From: JASFRI01 sp050115015
Lineage (GTDB): Bacteria > Acidobacteriota > Polarisedimenticolia > CBDVAL01
Reading direction: 5' to 3'
Assembly (NCBI GenBank): GCA_050115015.1
Contig: JASFRI010000039.1
Span: 1-17,883 of the forward strand
Length of the DNA: 17,883 bases
The stretch's first letter is position 1; each line of letters begins with the position of its first letter. Positions 1 through 6,492 of the stretch are shown piece by piece. A model generated the notes under the pieces. That model searched no databases and had not been told where the DNA came from. It saw only the letters and a list, made by a program, of their open reading frames with translations. A program made the translations under genes and the position numbers.

Positions 1-1
1 A

Positions 2-496
2 GGTGTTGCCCTCGGGACCCTGCTCGCCCTCTGCGCCTCGCTGACCACCATCCCGGCAGCTCCCCCGGACCGCACCACGATCGTGGACCTGGCCGTCGAC
101 GCACCGGACCTGTCCACCCTCGTCGCAGCCCTGGTGAAGGCGGACCTCGTGCGGGCTCTCGACGGCCAGCGTCAGTTCACCGTGTTCGCCCCGACGAACG
201 ACGCGTTCGACGCCGCCGCCGAGGCGATCCTCGGCCCCGGCAACGACGGGATCGACCTGGTGGACGCGCTCTCGGTGATGGAGCTCACCGACGTCCTCCT
301 CTACCACGTGGCCCCCGGCCGGCGGGACTCCGCGGAGGTGGTGGGGTCCAGCCAGGTCCGGATGACGAACAAGCAGTTCACCTTCCCCTCGGTCCTCGGG
401 AGTGACGTGTTCATCAACGACGCGCCGATCCTCGCCGTGGACCTGTTCGCGGACAACGGCGTCGTTCACGTCATCGGCGGCGTGCTGCTTCCCTAG
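2..496 (+). CDS. Secreted fasciclin (FAS1) domain protein, 5' truncated
   Basis: The reading frame is open from the first bases of the window, so the true start lies upstream. The visible N-terminus is hydrophobic (GVALGTLLALCASL, then IPAAPPD) and looks like the end of a signal peptide, so the protein is probably exported. A single FAS1 domain follows, with the family hallmarks FTVFAPTNDAF, a YHV motif in the middle, and NGVVHVIGGVLLP just before the TAG stop. FAS1 domains are extracellular adhesion or protein-interaction modules; one domain after a signal peptide is the usual bacterial form. Nothing follows the domain, so there is no sign of an anchor at the C-terminus. The domain call is firm; the ligand cannot be inferred. 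An internal GTG at 83 would remove the hydrophobic segment and is unlikely to be the start. Confidence 0.88.
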   Translation, partial: GVALGTLLALCASLTTIPAAPPDRTTIVDLAVDAPDLSTLVAALVKADLVRALDGQRQFTVFAPTNDAFDAAAEAILGPGNDGIDLVDALSVMELTDVLLYHVAPGRRDSAEVVGSSQVRMTNKQFTFPSVLGSDVFINDAPILAVDLFADNGVVHVIGGVLLP

Positions 497-806
497 AGGT
501 CCGGCCGGAGAATCTGGTCCGTCCGCCGCTGGGTCTTGCGCGGCGAGTCCAAGGCGCGCCGAGGAGTCGATGCCCCAGCGCATCGGCGACGAGGCGCAAC
601 GCGGGAATCGCCCGCAACCCCCAGCGGCCCTTCGGGTTGCGGCGGCACGGGCCCGTCTTCTTCGCTCCCGCTCCTCCCCGATGCATGCAGCATCGCCTTC
701 GTCGCGGCGCCTCGAACCCGGCCCATGGCGTCCGCAACGGACGGCACCAGACTTTTCGGCCAGACCTCTGGCCCCGTCTCCCGTGACGCTCCGAGGCCGA
801 GGGACC
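497..806. other. 310-bp non-coding spacer with repeat-family sequence
   Basis: No convincing gene is seen. Positions 627-646 hold the 20-mer GCCCTTCGGGTTGCGGCGGC, which recurs exactly at 2002-2021 inside the inverted-repeat element after hemH. Positions 550-559 (CAAGGCGCGC) recur at 2101-2110 in the second element. This suggests a decayed or variant member of the same intergenic repeat family. Open frames crossing it on both strands are Arg/Pro/Ala-rich and look like composition artefacts. I could not find a clear hemH promoter here. Confidence 0.5.
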
Positions 807-1871
807 ATGAGCGAGCATCGAAGTACCGTTGCACCGCAGCTCCCGGCGCCCGATGCCGTGCTGGTGGTGGGGTTCGGCGGCCCGGAGCGTCGCGAGGACG
901 TGCTCCCCTTTCTCGAGAACGTACTCGCGGGCAAGCGCGTGCCGCGCGAACGCATGCTGCAGGTGGCGGAACACTACTACCACCTCGGCGGCATCAGCCC
1001 CATCAATCAGCAGGTCCGGGATCTGCTGGCCCTCCTCGAGCCGGCCTTGCGGCAGCGCCGGATCGACCTGCCCGTCTACTGGGGGAACCGGAACTGGCAC
1101 CCGCTCCTCCCGGACACCTATCGCCGGATGGCGCGGGAACGTGTGCGGCATGCGGTCGCCCTTGTGCTCTCCCCCTACAGCTCCTACTCGGGATGCCGCC
1201 AGTACCGGGAGAACCTGGACGCGGCCCGGGCGGCGGCGGGCCCCGGGGCGCCCACCTGCGTCAAGGCGCGGCCCTTCTTCAACCACCCCGATTTCATCGC
1301 CGCGAACGTCGCCCGGGTCCGGGAGGCGCTGGGGGCGATGCCTTCCTCCGGTCGCGACGGGGTCCATGTGGCCTACACGGCCCACAGTATCCCGCGGTCG
1401 ATGGCCGTTGGCTGTGACTACGAGCAGCAGCTGCTGGAGACTTGCCGGATGGTGTCTCGCGACCTGGCCATCGATCGCGGGCGCTGGAGTCTCGTGTACC
1501 AGTCGCGCAGCGGCCGGCCTGCCGACCCGTGGCTGGAGCCGGACATCCTGGACCACCTGGAGGCCTGCCGGGACCGCGGCGTCGAGGATCTGATCGTCCA
1601 TCCGATCGGATTCGTCTCGGACCACATGGAGGTCCTCTTCGACCTCGACCGGGAGGCGGGCACCCGCGCCCTGGAGCTCGGCGTGAGAATGGTCCGGTCG
1701 CCCACCGTCGGGACCCATGCGCGGTTCGTGGAGACGCTGGTGGACCTGGTCGCGGAACAGCTGGAGCCGGCACGGGCGCCCCGGGCGGTGGGCGCATGGC
1801 CGGCCCGGCCCAGCCGCTGCCCCGACGACTGCTGCGCCTATGCGGCCCGGTCCCCGTCGTCGAGGCCTTAG
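807..1871 (+). CDS. hemH: Ferrochelatase
   Basis: The 354-residue product is a ferrochelatase, which inserts Fe2+ into a porphyrin (protoporphyrin IX or coproporphyrin III) late in heme synthesis. Visible landmarks are VVGFGGPE at the N-terminus, HLGGISPIN, SPYSSYSGCRQY, the AHSIP motif with the metal-handling His at residue 193, YQSRSG, and HPIGFVSDHMEVLFDLD with the conserved Glu at 275. Length matches the family. The ATG at 807 is preferred because homology begins just after it and GAGGG lies about 5 bases upstream; the frame stays open upstream to 402 but that part is compositional. The C-terminus carries Cys338, Cys342 and Cys343 (CPDDCC), and Cys130 is internal, which resembles [2Fe-2S] ferrochelatases, though the ligand pattern cannot be verified by eye. 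The stop codon TAG is the first three bases of an inverted-repeat element. No other heme genes are adjacent. Confidence 0.93.
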   Translation: MSEHRSTVAPQLPAPDAVLVVGFGGPERREDVLPFLENVLAGKRVPRERMLQVAEHYYHLGGISPINQQVRDLLALLEPALRQRRIDLPVYWGNRNWHPLLPDTYRRMARERVRHAVALVLSPYSSYSGCRQYRENLDAARAAAGPGAPTCVKARPFFNHPDFIAANVARVREALGAMPSSGRDGVHVAYTAHSIPRSMAVGCDYEQQLLETCRMVSRDLAIDRGRWSLVYQSRSGRPADPWLEPDILDHLEACRDRGVEDLIVHPIGFVSDHMEVLFDLDREAGTRALELGVRMVRSPTVGTHARFVETLVDLVAEQLEPARAPRAVGAWPARPSRCPDDCCAYAARSPSSRP

Positions 1872-2045
1872 CAGGCTGCTGAAGAACTCCGCGGCCCGCG
1901 CGCGAGCCGTTTGCGCGGAGGTCGGCGCCCGAGGTCAGCCATCGACCCGACCCGGTGGGACCGCCGCGGCCGCACCCCCCGGCTTCCCGCAAACGCCTCG
2001 CGCCCTTCGGGTTGCGGCGGCGCGGAGTTGTTCAGCAGCCTGCTA
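1869..2045. repeat. MITE-like inverted-repeat element, 177 bp
   Basis: The ends are 24-bp inverted repeats (1869-1892 and 2022-2045) differing at one position; the left end begins TAGCAGGCTGCTGAAGAAC and the right end finishes GTTCAGCAGCCTGCTA. The interior has no credible ORF and contains the 20-mer shared with 627-646. Termini of the AGCAGGCTGCTGAA type recur in intergenic repeats of many bacterial genomes (from memory, not searched). The element overlaps the end of hemH: its first three bases are the TAG stop. The long stem could also act as a transcription barrier between convergent genes. No transposase is present. Confidence 0.75.
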
Positions 2046-2046
2046 G

Positions 2047-2166
2047 TGGTCCAGTTCACCAATACGGTGACGCACCGAGGGCGACGATGCGCCGCGCTGG
2101 CAAGGCGCGCGACCGAGGCGTAGCCCCGGGGGCGGCCGAATGCCACCGTTTTCGTGAATTGGGCCA
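2047..2166. repeat. Second inverted-repeat element, 120 bp
   Basis: The termini 2047-2070 (starts TGGTCCAGTTCACCAATACG) and 2143-2166 (ends GTTTTCGTGAATTGGGCCA) are inverted repeats matching at 19 of 24 positions. The interior is GC-rich with no ORF of its own. It lies one base from the preceding element and before the convergent glycosyltransferase gene. It appears to be a different repeat family, since the termini are unrelated. It could be a non-autonomous mobile element or a REP-like structure; no coding capacity supports either. Confidence 0.6.
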
Positions 2167-2296
2167 TTTAGCCCGGATCATCCACCAGCTGCCGGCCTCG
2201 GGAGGGCCTCCTCGCCGCGTCCACCAACCCTCCCCTCGGGGATCCGACTGGTCCCGCAAGCACTCCATCCCCCCGACGGACCGTGACGTCCTGCCG

Positions 2297-3520
2297 TCAC
2301 CCGGACTCGTCCCGTTTCCAGCCGCCGGGGTCGTTCCCGGCCTCCAGGCCCGGCGTCACGTGACCCCCTCCTCCCCGCGCCGGGCTCGCTCCCCGGCGGG
2401 CGCCGGCGCCTTCCAGAAGCTCCAGCAGCCTCGCGGCGGCGGCAGCCGCCCCGCCGGTCCGCACCGGGGCCCACGGGCGGCGATCCGAGAGCAACACCTC
2501 CAGGTGCTGCCGCCAGCACAGCGAGAGGAGATCCTCCCGGGGCACGAAGCGGCAACGGGCCCGTTCCCGGACCCCCTGCACGAGAACCCCGTACTCGCGG
2601 AAGTCGTCCCGGGACGTGTAGAGGAACGGGGTGCGGGAGGTCAGACACTCAGCGATGGTGCCATAGCCGGGCTTCATGATCACCGCATCCGCCGCGGCGA
2701 CGAGGTCCTCGTGGCGGAAGGCGTGGTTCACCGGAAGGCGGACCGTGTCCCCGGGAAGCCCGGACAGCCCCTCACCGAAGGTCACGAAGCGGAAGGGGCC
2801 GGGGTCCGGCCGAGCCTCCTCCCGGAACCGTACCGCCGCGAACCCACCGAAGGAGACCAGGACGAGGGGTCGCCGCTCCTCCCGAACACCGAGGGCACGG
2901 CGGATGGTCGCGGGAGCCGCGCGGGAGGGCCGCACCACGTGCGGGATGTCCTCGACCTCGCGGAACGCGGTCATCTCGCCATGCAACGGCATGCGCAGCA
3001 GCAGATCGGCGCGGCGGTACGCACCTCGCATCGCCGCGAGGAGATCCTCCCCCGTCGCGCTCCCCACGAGGTAGGGCTCGAAGATCCAGTCCCAGGAGAA
3101 GTTCCCGAGCGCCACGGAAGGGACGTCCAGCGTGGAAGCGGTCTCGAAGGCCAGGGGCGGGATGTCCCCCGCGATCAGGCCGACGTGCTCCTCCGCCAGC
3201 AGCGCCCGCTCCGCCGCCACACGGCGGGGCAGCTCCCGGTGCCACCGGGCGCGGGCCTCGACCGACGCGTTCCGGTCCAGGTGGAGGGGGTCGGCCTGGA
3301 TCGTGCCGGGGTCGACGGTGCCGGGCAGCAGACGGTAGGGGCCCTCGCAGCTCTTCCGGAAGAGGAAGTCGGGTGCATCCGTGCGGATCAGGACACGCCG
3401 ACCCGGAGATTCCCTCCAGAGGGCGTTCAGGATCGCGATGCTCCGCGTGGCGTGCCCGAACCCGTGCCCGTTGATGTAATAGGCCAGCGCGGGACGGCAC
3501 CGGCCGGAAGGGCGGGCCAT
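2297..3520 (-). CDS. GT-B fold glycosyltransferase (MurG / arabinokinase N-domain-like)
   Basis: The 407-residue cytoplasmic protein starts at ATG 3520. The N-terminal half opens with a nucleotide-sugar-transferase-type loop, YYINGHGFGHATR (residues 14-26), typical of GT-B enzymes related to MurG and to the N-terminal domain of plant L-arabinokinase. The C-terminal half has the donor-binding motif KPGYGTIAE (283-291) followed by PFLYTSRDDFREYGVL. The likely reaction is transfer of a sugar from a nucleotide donor; neither donor nor acceptor can be read. The start codon overlaps the upstream stop by one base (TGATG), so translation is coupled to the ADP-ribosylglycohydrolase-like gene. The last 35 residues are Gly/Arg-rich and probably unstructured. 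An in-frame extension to 3601 would lie inside the upstream gene and is rejected. Family confidence is good, substrate unknown. Confidence 0.82.
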   Translation of the reverse strand: MARPSGRCRPALAYYINGHGFGHATRSIAILNALWRESPGRRVLIRTDAPDFLFRKSCEGPYRLLPGTVDPGTIQADPLHLDRNASVEARARWHRELPRRVAAERALLAEEHVGLIAGDIPPLAFETASTLDVPSVALGNFSWDWIFEPYLVGSATGEDLLAAMRGAYRRADLLLRMPLHGEMTAFREVEDIPHVVRPSRAAPATIRRALGVREERRPLVLVSFGGFAAVRFREEARPDPGPFRFVTFGEGLSGLPGDTVRLPVNHAFRHEDLVAAADAVIMKPGYGTIAECLTSRTPFLYTSRDDFREYGVLVQGVRERARCRFVPREDLLSLCWRQHLEVLLSDRRPWAPVRTGGAAAAAARLLELLEGAGARRGASPARGGGGHVTPGLEAGNDPGGWKRDESG

Positions 3521-4464
3521 CACCCGGCCTTCGGCTGCAACTCGAAGAGACGGTCCGCGACCGTCAGGGCGCGCCCGTGGGCCTCGACCACGTCCCGCCA
3601 CCGCTGCGGGACCGCTTCATGGCCGTGGAGGGCGCCCGCGACGGCCCCGGTGATCGCCCCCGTCGCGGCCGCGGCACCTCCGAGATTCACGGCATGCACC
3701 AGCGCCTCCTCGAAGGTGCCCGCCGAGCGCGCACATCCGATCGCCGCCTCGAGGGTGTGCAGGCAGTAGCCCGAGGACCGGAGGTCGCGCAGCTCGCGGC
3801 GGCGGGCGCCGCGGAGACACCCCGCCACGATGGCATCGTCCCGCGCGCGGCAGAGATCCGCCGCATCCCCCAGCGCCTCGTCGAGGGAGCCCCCGCGCAC
3901 GGTGGTGCCGATCAGGACGGCGAGTGCGACCCCGGCCCCGACGGCCTCGCGGTGGGCGTGGGTCGCCGCGGTGATCTCCTGCGCATGCTGCACCAGCCGG
4001 GCACGATCCGGAGCGAACCGTAGCGCGACCGGCGGGACCCGTCCCAGGGCCCCGTTGCCGGCACCGTGGCTCTCGGCCACCTTCCGGCCGGAATCCCGCC
4101 AGGAGGTGCCCCGTTCCAGCCGTTCCAGGGCCGCGGCGGTGGTCTCGTCCGCCCCGGGGAGGGAGCGGTGGCCGGTCTCGATCCACGCGGCGACGACCGC
4201 GCTCATGTCGACGTCGTGCGCGGTGGTCAGGGTCTCGGCGGTTCGCAGCATCAGCTCGCCGGAAGATCCGTGCTGCCCCGGCCGGAGCCCCAGCAGGCCG
4301 CCGCCCCGGATCTCGGTCACGACGTCTTGGAGTCGCCGGATCACCGATGCCGTCAGGCCGTCGAGTCCGGCCCCGAGGCACTCCCCCACGAGCTGGCCGA
4401 CCAGGCAGCCGCGGTATCGACCGCGGGCGCCGCCCGACGCTGCAGCGGTGGTCTCCGTCGACAC
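3520..4464 (-). CDS. ADP-ribosylglycohydrolase-fold protein lacking metal ligands (putative pseudoenzyme)
   Basis: The 314-residue product has the DraG/ARH family order: a glycine-rich N-terminal helix (GCLVGQLVGECLGAG), PGQ at 62-64, an ETTAAALERL segment, GAGNGALGRVPPVAL (134-148), THAHREAVGAG, and a C-terminal VNLGG...TGAITGAVAGALHG. Active family members bind two Mg2+ through a TDD triad after PGQ and a D-A-D-T motif after GG. Here the first is HGSSGE (65-70) and the second is AAAAT (264-268), so the acidic ligands at both sites are gone. I infer it does not hydrolyse ADP-ribose by the usual mechanism and may bind a ligand or partner instead. The GTG start at 4464 has GGAGG seven bases upstream. 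It is the middle gene of a three-gene operon, 72 bp after DUF2203, and its TGA overlaps the ATG of the glycosyltransferase. Confidence 0.8.
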   Translation of the reverse strand: MSTETTAAASGGARGRYRGCLVGQLVGECLGAGLDGLTASVIRRLQDVVTEIRGGGLLGLRPGQHGSSGELMLRTAETLTTAHDVDMSAVVAAWIETGHRSLPGADETTAAALERLERGTSWRDSGRKVAESHGAGNGALGRVPPVALRFAPDRARLVQHAQEITAATHAHREAVGAGVALAVLIGTTVRGGSLDEALGDAADLCRARDDAIVAGCLRGARRRELRDLRSSGYCLHTLEAAIGCARSAGTFEEALVHAVNLGGAAAATGAITGAVAGALHGHEAVPQRWRDVVEAHGRALTVADRLFELQPKAG

Positions 4465-4536
4465 GCATCCACCTCCGAGAGGTCCGAGCCTACCCGATCC
4501 TGGATCCGAGGGAAGGGAGGCGCCCCTTGGCCCACA

Positions 4537-4935
4537 TCAGTGCCGGTCCAGCCCCGGCGGGAGCGGCTGACGGCCGGCAAAGCCGCTGTCGGGGTCGTGG
4601 AAGTAGGCGACGCGGTGCTCTCCGCGCAGCCAGCAGAGGAACACCTGCCGCCCCTCGAGCATCGCGGGGAAGTCGACGAGCCCGCGGCGGACGTCCCGGA
4701 CGATGATGCCGCGGTCCTCCAGCGCCTGGGTCTGCTCCTGGATCTCCCGGATGCCCTCGAAATAGTGCGGCGGCACCGGCCGGCCGCCGGCCATCCCGAT
4801 CTTCCGGACCTCGGCGGCCCGGGGTGCGGCGCCGTCCAGCTCAAGGGCCCGCTTCGAGACCCGGTCCAGCCCCGCCTCGAGGGCCGGGATCGTCCGGTTG
4901 GCCTCGGCCACCGTGAACATCCTCTGAGACGCCAT
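4537..4935 (-). CDS. DUF2203 family protein
   Basis: The 132-residue protein matches the DUF2203 family by its layout: FTVAEANRTIPALE at the N-terminus, a charged helical middle, then GIIVRDVRRGLVDFPAMLEGRQVFLCWLRGEHRVAYFHDPDSGFAGRQPL. No biochemical function is known to me for the family. It has no signal peptide or membrane segment, so it is cytoplasmic. The ATG at 4935 is chosen because GGAGGA lies about 6 bases upstream; in-frame sequence extends to 5139 but runs through the promoter and intergenic DNA. A sigma70-type promoter sits 31-60 bases upstream. It is the first gene of the operon with the ADP-ribosylglycohydrolase-like protein and the glycosyltransferase. Confidence 0.82.
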   Translation of the reverse strand: MASQRMFTVAEANRTIPALEAGLDRVSKRALELDGAAPRAAEVRKIGMAGGRPVPPHYFEGIREIQEQTQALEDRGIIVRDVRRGLVDFPAMLEGRQVFLCWLRGEHRVAYFHDPDSGFAGRQPLPPGLDRH

Positions 4936-4965
4936 CCGCTTCCTCCACGCCGGGTCCGTCCGGTT

Positions 4966-4995
4966 CGTATACCGGCCTGGGGGGGTGCGTGTCAA
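4966..4995 (-). promoter_or_regulatory. Predicted promoter of the DUF2203 operon
   Basis: On the minus strand TTGACA (4995-4990) is followed after 18 bp by TATACG (4971-4966), with transcription expected to start about 24 bases before the ATG at 4935. The -10 box overlaps a short inverted repeat, CCGGT (4960-4964) and ACCGG (4971-4975), which could be an operator half-site pair. Confidence 0.6.
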
Positions 4996-5019
4996 CGTGA
5001 TGGGTGTGTACAGAAAGGC

Positions 5020-5061
5020 GGGGCAGCCGGCCGTCTCAGGGGGGGGAATGCCGACTGCCCC
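5020..5061. promoter_or_regulatory. Stable hairpin directly before a strong Shine-Dalgarno
   Basis: GGGGCAGCCGGC (5020-5031) and GCCGACTGCCCC (5050-5061) form a 12-bp stem with one mismatch and an 18-base loop rich in G. On the plus strand the stem ends one base before AAGGAGGAG (5062-5070), the ribosome site of the small ORF. On the minus strand it is followed by GCCTTTCTGT and might be a weak terminator for transcripts from the bactofilin locus. I cannot tell which role applies. Confidence 0.5.
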
Positions 5062-5073
5062 AAGGAGGAGGTC

Positions 5074-5145
5074 ATGCTTGCTAACGGAATCGTTACCAAG
5101 CCTGCGTTTTCGACGCCGACCGTCGCCGACGTCATCCAACGCTAA
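5074..5145 (+). CDS. Putative 23-residue small protein or leader peptide
   Basis: An ATG at 5074 is preceded by AAGGAGGAG with a 3-base gap to the start (GTC), close to an ideal Shine-Dalgarno sequence. The ORF runs 23 codons to TAA at 5143-5145. The peptide begins MLANGIVTKP and ends ADVIQR; it has one Phe, several Thr/Val and no transmembrane run or signal peptide. It is on the opposite strand to both neighbours. The hairpin at 5020-5061 lies immediately upstream. Codons are less GC-extreme than in the surrounding genes. I recognise no family. It could be a genuine small protein, a regulatory leader, or the 5' remnant of a lost gene. The ribosome site is the main evidence. Confidence 0.42.
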   Translation: MLANGIVTKPAFSTPTVADVIQR

Positions 5146-5294
5146 TACAAACTACGTGCCACCCCCCTCGACGGTTTCGGCCTTCCGGAGAAGAAGTGAA
5201 AATCGTTTATTCGCAGTGTTTTGCAAGGGGTCCGACTGCGGGAGGCCGGAGAGCCTCGGGCGGGCCTGTCCCCTTTCGGAAACGAGGCCTGTCG
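5146..5294. other. Non-coding spacer
   Basis: This stretch separates the small ORF from the end of the minus-strand methyltransferase-like gene. It includes a locally AT-richer patch (about 5185-5225). I see no supported gene or terminator in it. Confidence 0.4.
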
Positions 5295-5885
5295 TCAGAC
5301 GGGGACGCGGGTCTTCCGCAGCACGAACTCCCGGGCACCGTGCCGCAGGATGCGGGCGCCGGTGCAATCCAGGTCCTCGAACATCTCCAGGATCTTCCGC
5401 GTCGTCGGGACGAGCGCGGGATCCAGCGGACCCTGGGGAACGTACTCGAGCTCTCGTTCGCTCCGGGCACGGAAGCGGAACGTCTGCAGCCCCGCCCGGG
5501 CCGGGATGGGGAGCACCAGCAGCGCCCCGCCGCCCGGTGCCAGCCACCGGGATATCGCGGCGGCCAGGCGGGGCCGGGCCGTCGGAGGGAGCCGCACGAG
5601 GTAGTCCCAGCACAAAATTCCCGTGAAGGACGCGGCCTCGAAGTCGGGAAGAGGACCTCTCCCCAGGGCGTCAGGCTCGAGCGCCGCCACCTGCACCTCG
5701 ATGTGCCGGTGGGTGAGGAGCTCGATCGTGGACTCCTGGGCGGGGCCGAGGTCCAGGAACCGGGCGGGAGACAGCCGCGCCACCGCCCCCAGCAGCTCGG
5801 CGAGCCCCGGCGAGGGGAATACCCCCCCGCGCCCGGATTCCCTTCCAGGGGCTCCGGGTGCGGCGCCCCCGCGCTTCCATCGCAT
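5295..5885 (-). CDS. Class I SAM-methyltransferase-fold protein next to bactofilin
   Basis: The 196-residue protein has a Rossmann-like pattern: FLDLGPAQEST (43-53) at the position of the SAM-binding motif I, ALEPD near residue 70 where the acidic end of strand 2 falls, GILCWDYLVRLP (89-100), and a strand after LAPGGGALLVLP (115-126). The glycine-rich loop is reduced (DLGPAQ rather than DxGxGxG), so SAM binding is uncertain. No signal peptide or membrane segment is seen. The ATG at 5885 starts 22 bp after the bactofilin stop, so the two genes form an operon; in-frame upstream sequence overlaps the bactofilin repeats and is excluded. The pairing suggests a role linked to the bactofilin filament or cell envelope, but that is inference. 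It could also be a non-catalytic methyltransferase relative. Confidence 0.65.
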   Translation of the reverse strand: MRWKRGGAAPGAPGRESGRGGVFPSPGLAELLGAVARLSPARFLDLGPAQESTIELLTHRHIEVQVAALEPDALGRGPLPDFEAASFTGILCWDYLVRLPPTARPRLAAAISRWLAPGGGALLVLPIPARAGLQTFRFRARSERELEYVPQGPLDPALVPTTRKILEMFEDLDCTGARILRHGAREFVLRKTRVPV

Positions 5886-5907
5886 GGTGCCGCCCGACGG
5901 CTCCAGC

Positions 5908-6429
5908 TCAGCGGCTGGTCCCGCCGGACGCCTGGGCCGTCCCGCCGGACGCCTGGGCCGTTCCGCCGGATGCCTGGGCCGTCCTGCCGGACGTCTGGGC
6001 CGTCTTCGCCCCGGCCGCCTTGGTCTCCATGTCGACCTTGCCGCGGAAGTGCGCCCCATCCGCGATCGCGATGCGCGGGGAGACGATATCCCCCTCCAGC
6101 CGACCGCCCTGCTGGATCTCCACCTTCTCGCTGGCGTGGATGTTCCCCTCGACCTTGCCGCGGATGGTGACGGTGCGGGCCACCAGCTCGGCGCGGATCT
6201 TGCCGTGCTGCCCGATGATCAGATTGTGGTCCTTGAGCGAGATCTTCCCCTCGACCTGTCCGTCGATGGTGAGGTCCTCGCTCCCGGAAAGCTCCCCCTT
6301 GACGAGGATCGACTGCCCGATGTTGACGATCTTGCCGCTACCGGTGGAGGTCGGCGCCTGCGGGGTCGCCGGCGGGGCAGCGTAGTCGTCGTTCAGGGGG
6401 CTCCGGTTGCTGTCCTTCTTCTCCCACAT
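5908..6429 (-). CDS. Bactofilin (polymer-forming cytoskeletal protein)
   Basis: The 173-residue protein has a central beta-helix of short repeats, roughly residues 33-137: KIVNIGQSILVKGELSGSEDL, TIDGQVEGKI, NLIIGQHGKIRAEL, TVTIRGKVEGNIHAS, KVEIQQGGRLEGDI and ARIA-type strands. This is the bactofilin pattern; such proteins polymerise without nucleotide near the inner membrane and position cell-wall or surface machinery. The short polar N-terminus is typical. The C-terminal tail is a run of four near-identical seven-residue units (TAQASGG) that is not part of the fold. The ATG at 6429 has AGAGGAG about 7 bases upstream. A promoter lies at 6493-6521. The downstream methyltransferase-like gene is 22 bp away. 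Confidence 0.9.
   Translation of the reverse strand: MWEKKDSNRSPLNDDYAAPPATPQAPTSTGSGKIVNIGQSILVKGELSGSEDLTIDGQVEGKISLKDHNLIIGQHGKIRAELVARTVTIRGKVEGNIHASEKVEIQQGGRLEGDIVSPRIAIADGAHFRGKVDMETKAAGAKTAQTSGRTAQASGGTAQASGGTAQASGGTSR
5920..6003 (-). repeat. Four 21-bp tandem repeats in the bactofilin tail
   Basis: Four consecutive 21-bp units (5920-5940, 5941-5961, 5962-5982, 5983-6003) encode TAQASGG three times and TAQTSGR once. Units differ by only one to a few bases, which points to recent slippage or duplication. Copy number may vary between strains. Confidence 0.9.
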
Positions 6430-6492
6430 GAGTCGCTCCTCTGGCCCTTCCGGGCGATCGCGGCCTGGCCGGCGCGTTGGTTGGATCGACGC

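Noticed and set aside
402..806. A longer hemH N-terminus
   Set aside because: Ferrochelatase homology begins just after ATG 807; the upstream frame crosses the end of the FAS1 gene and repeat-like spacer.
2283..2300. GTGACG and CGTCAC as a terminator at the glycosyltransferase stop
   Set aside because: The stem is only 6 bp and no T-run follows on the minus strand.
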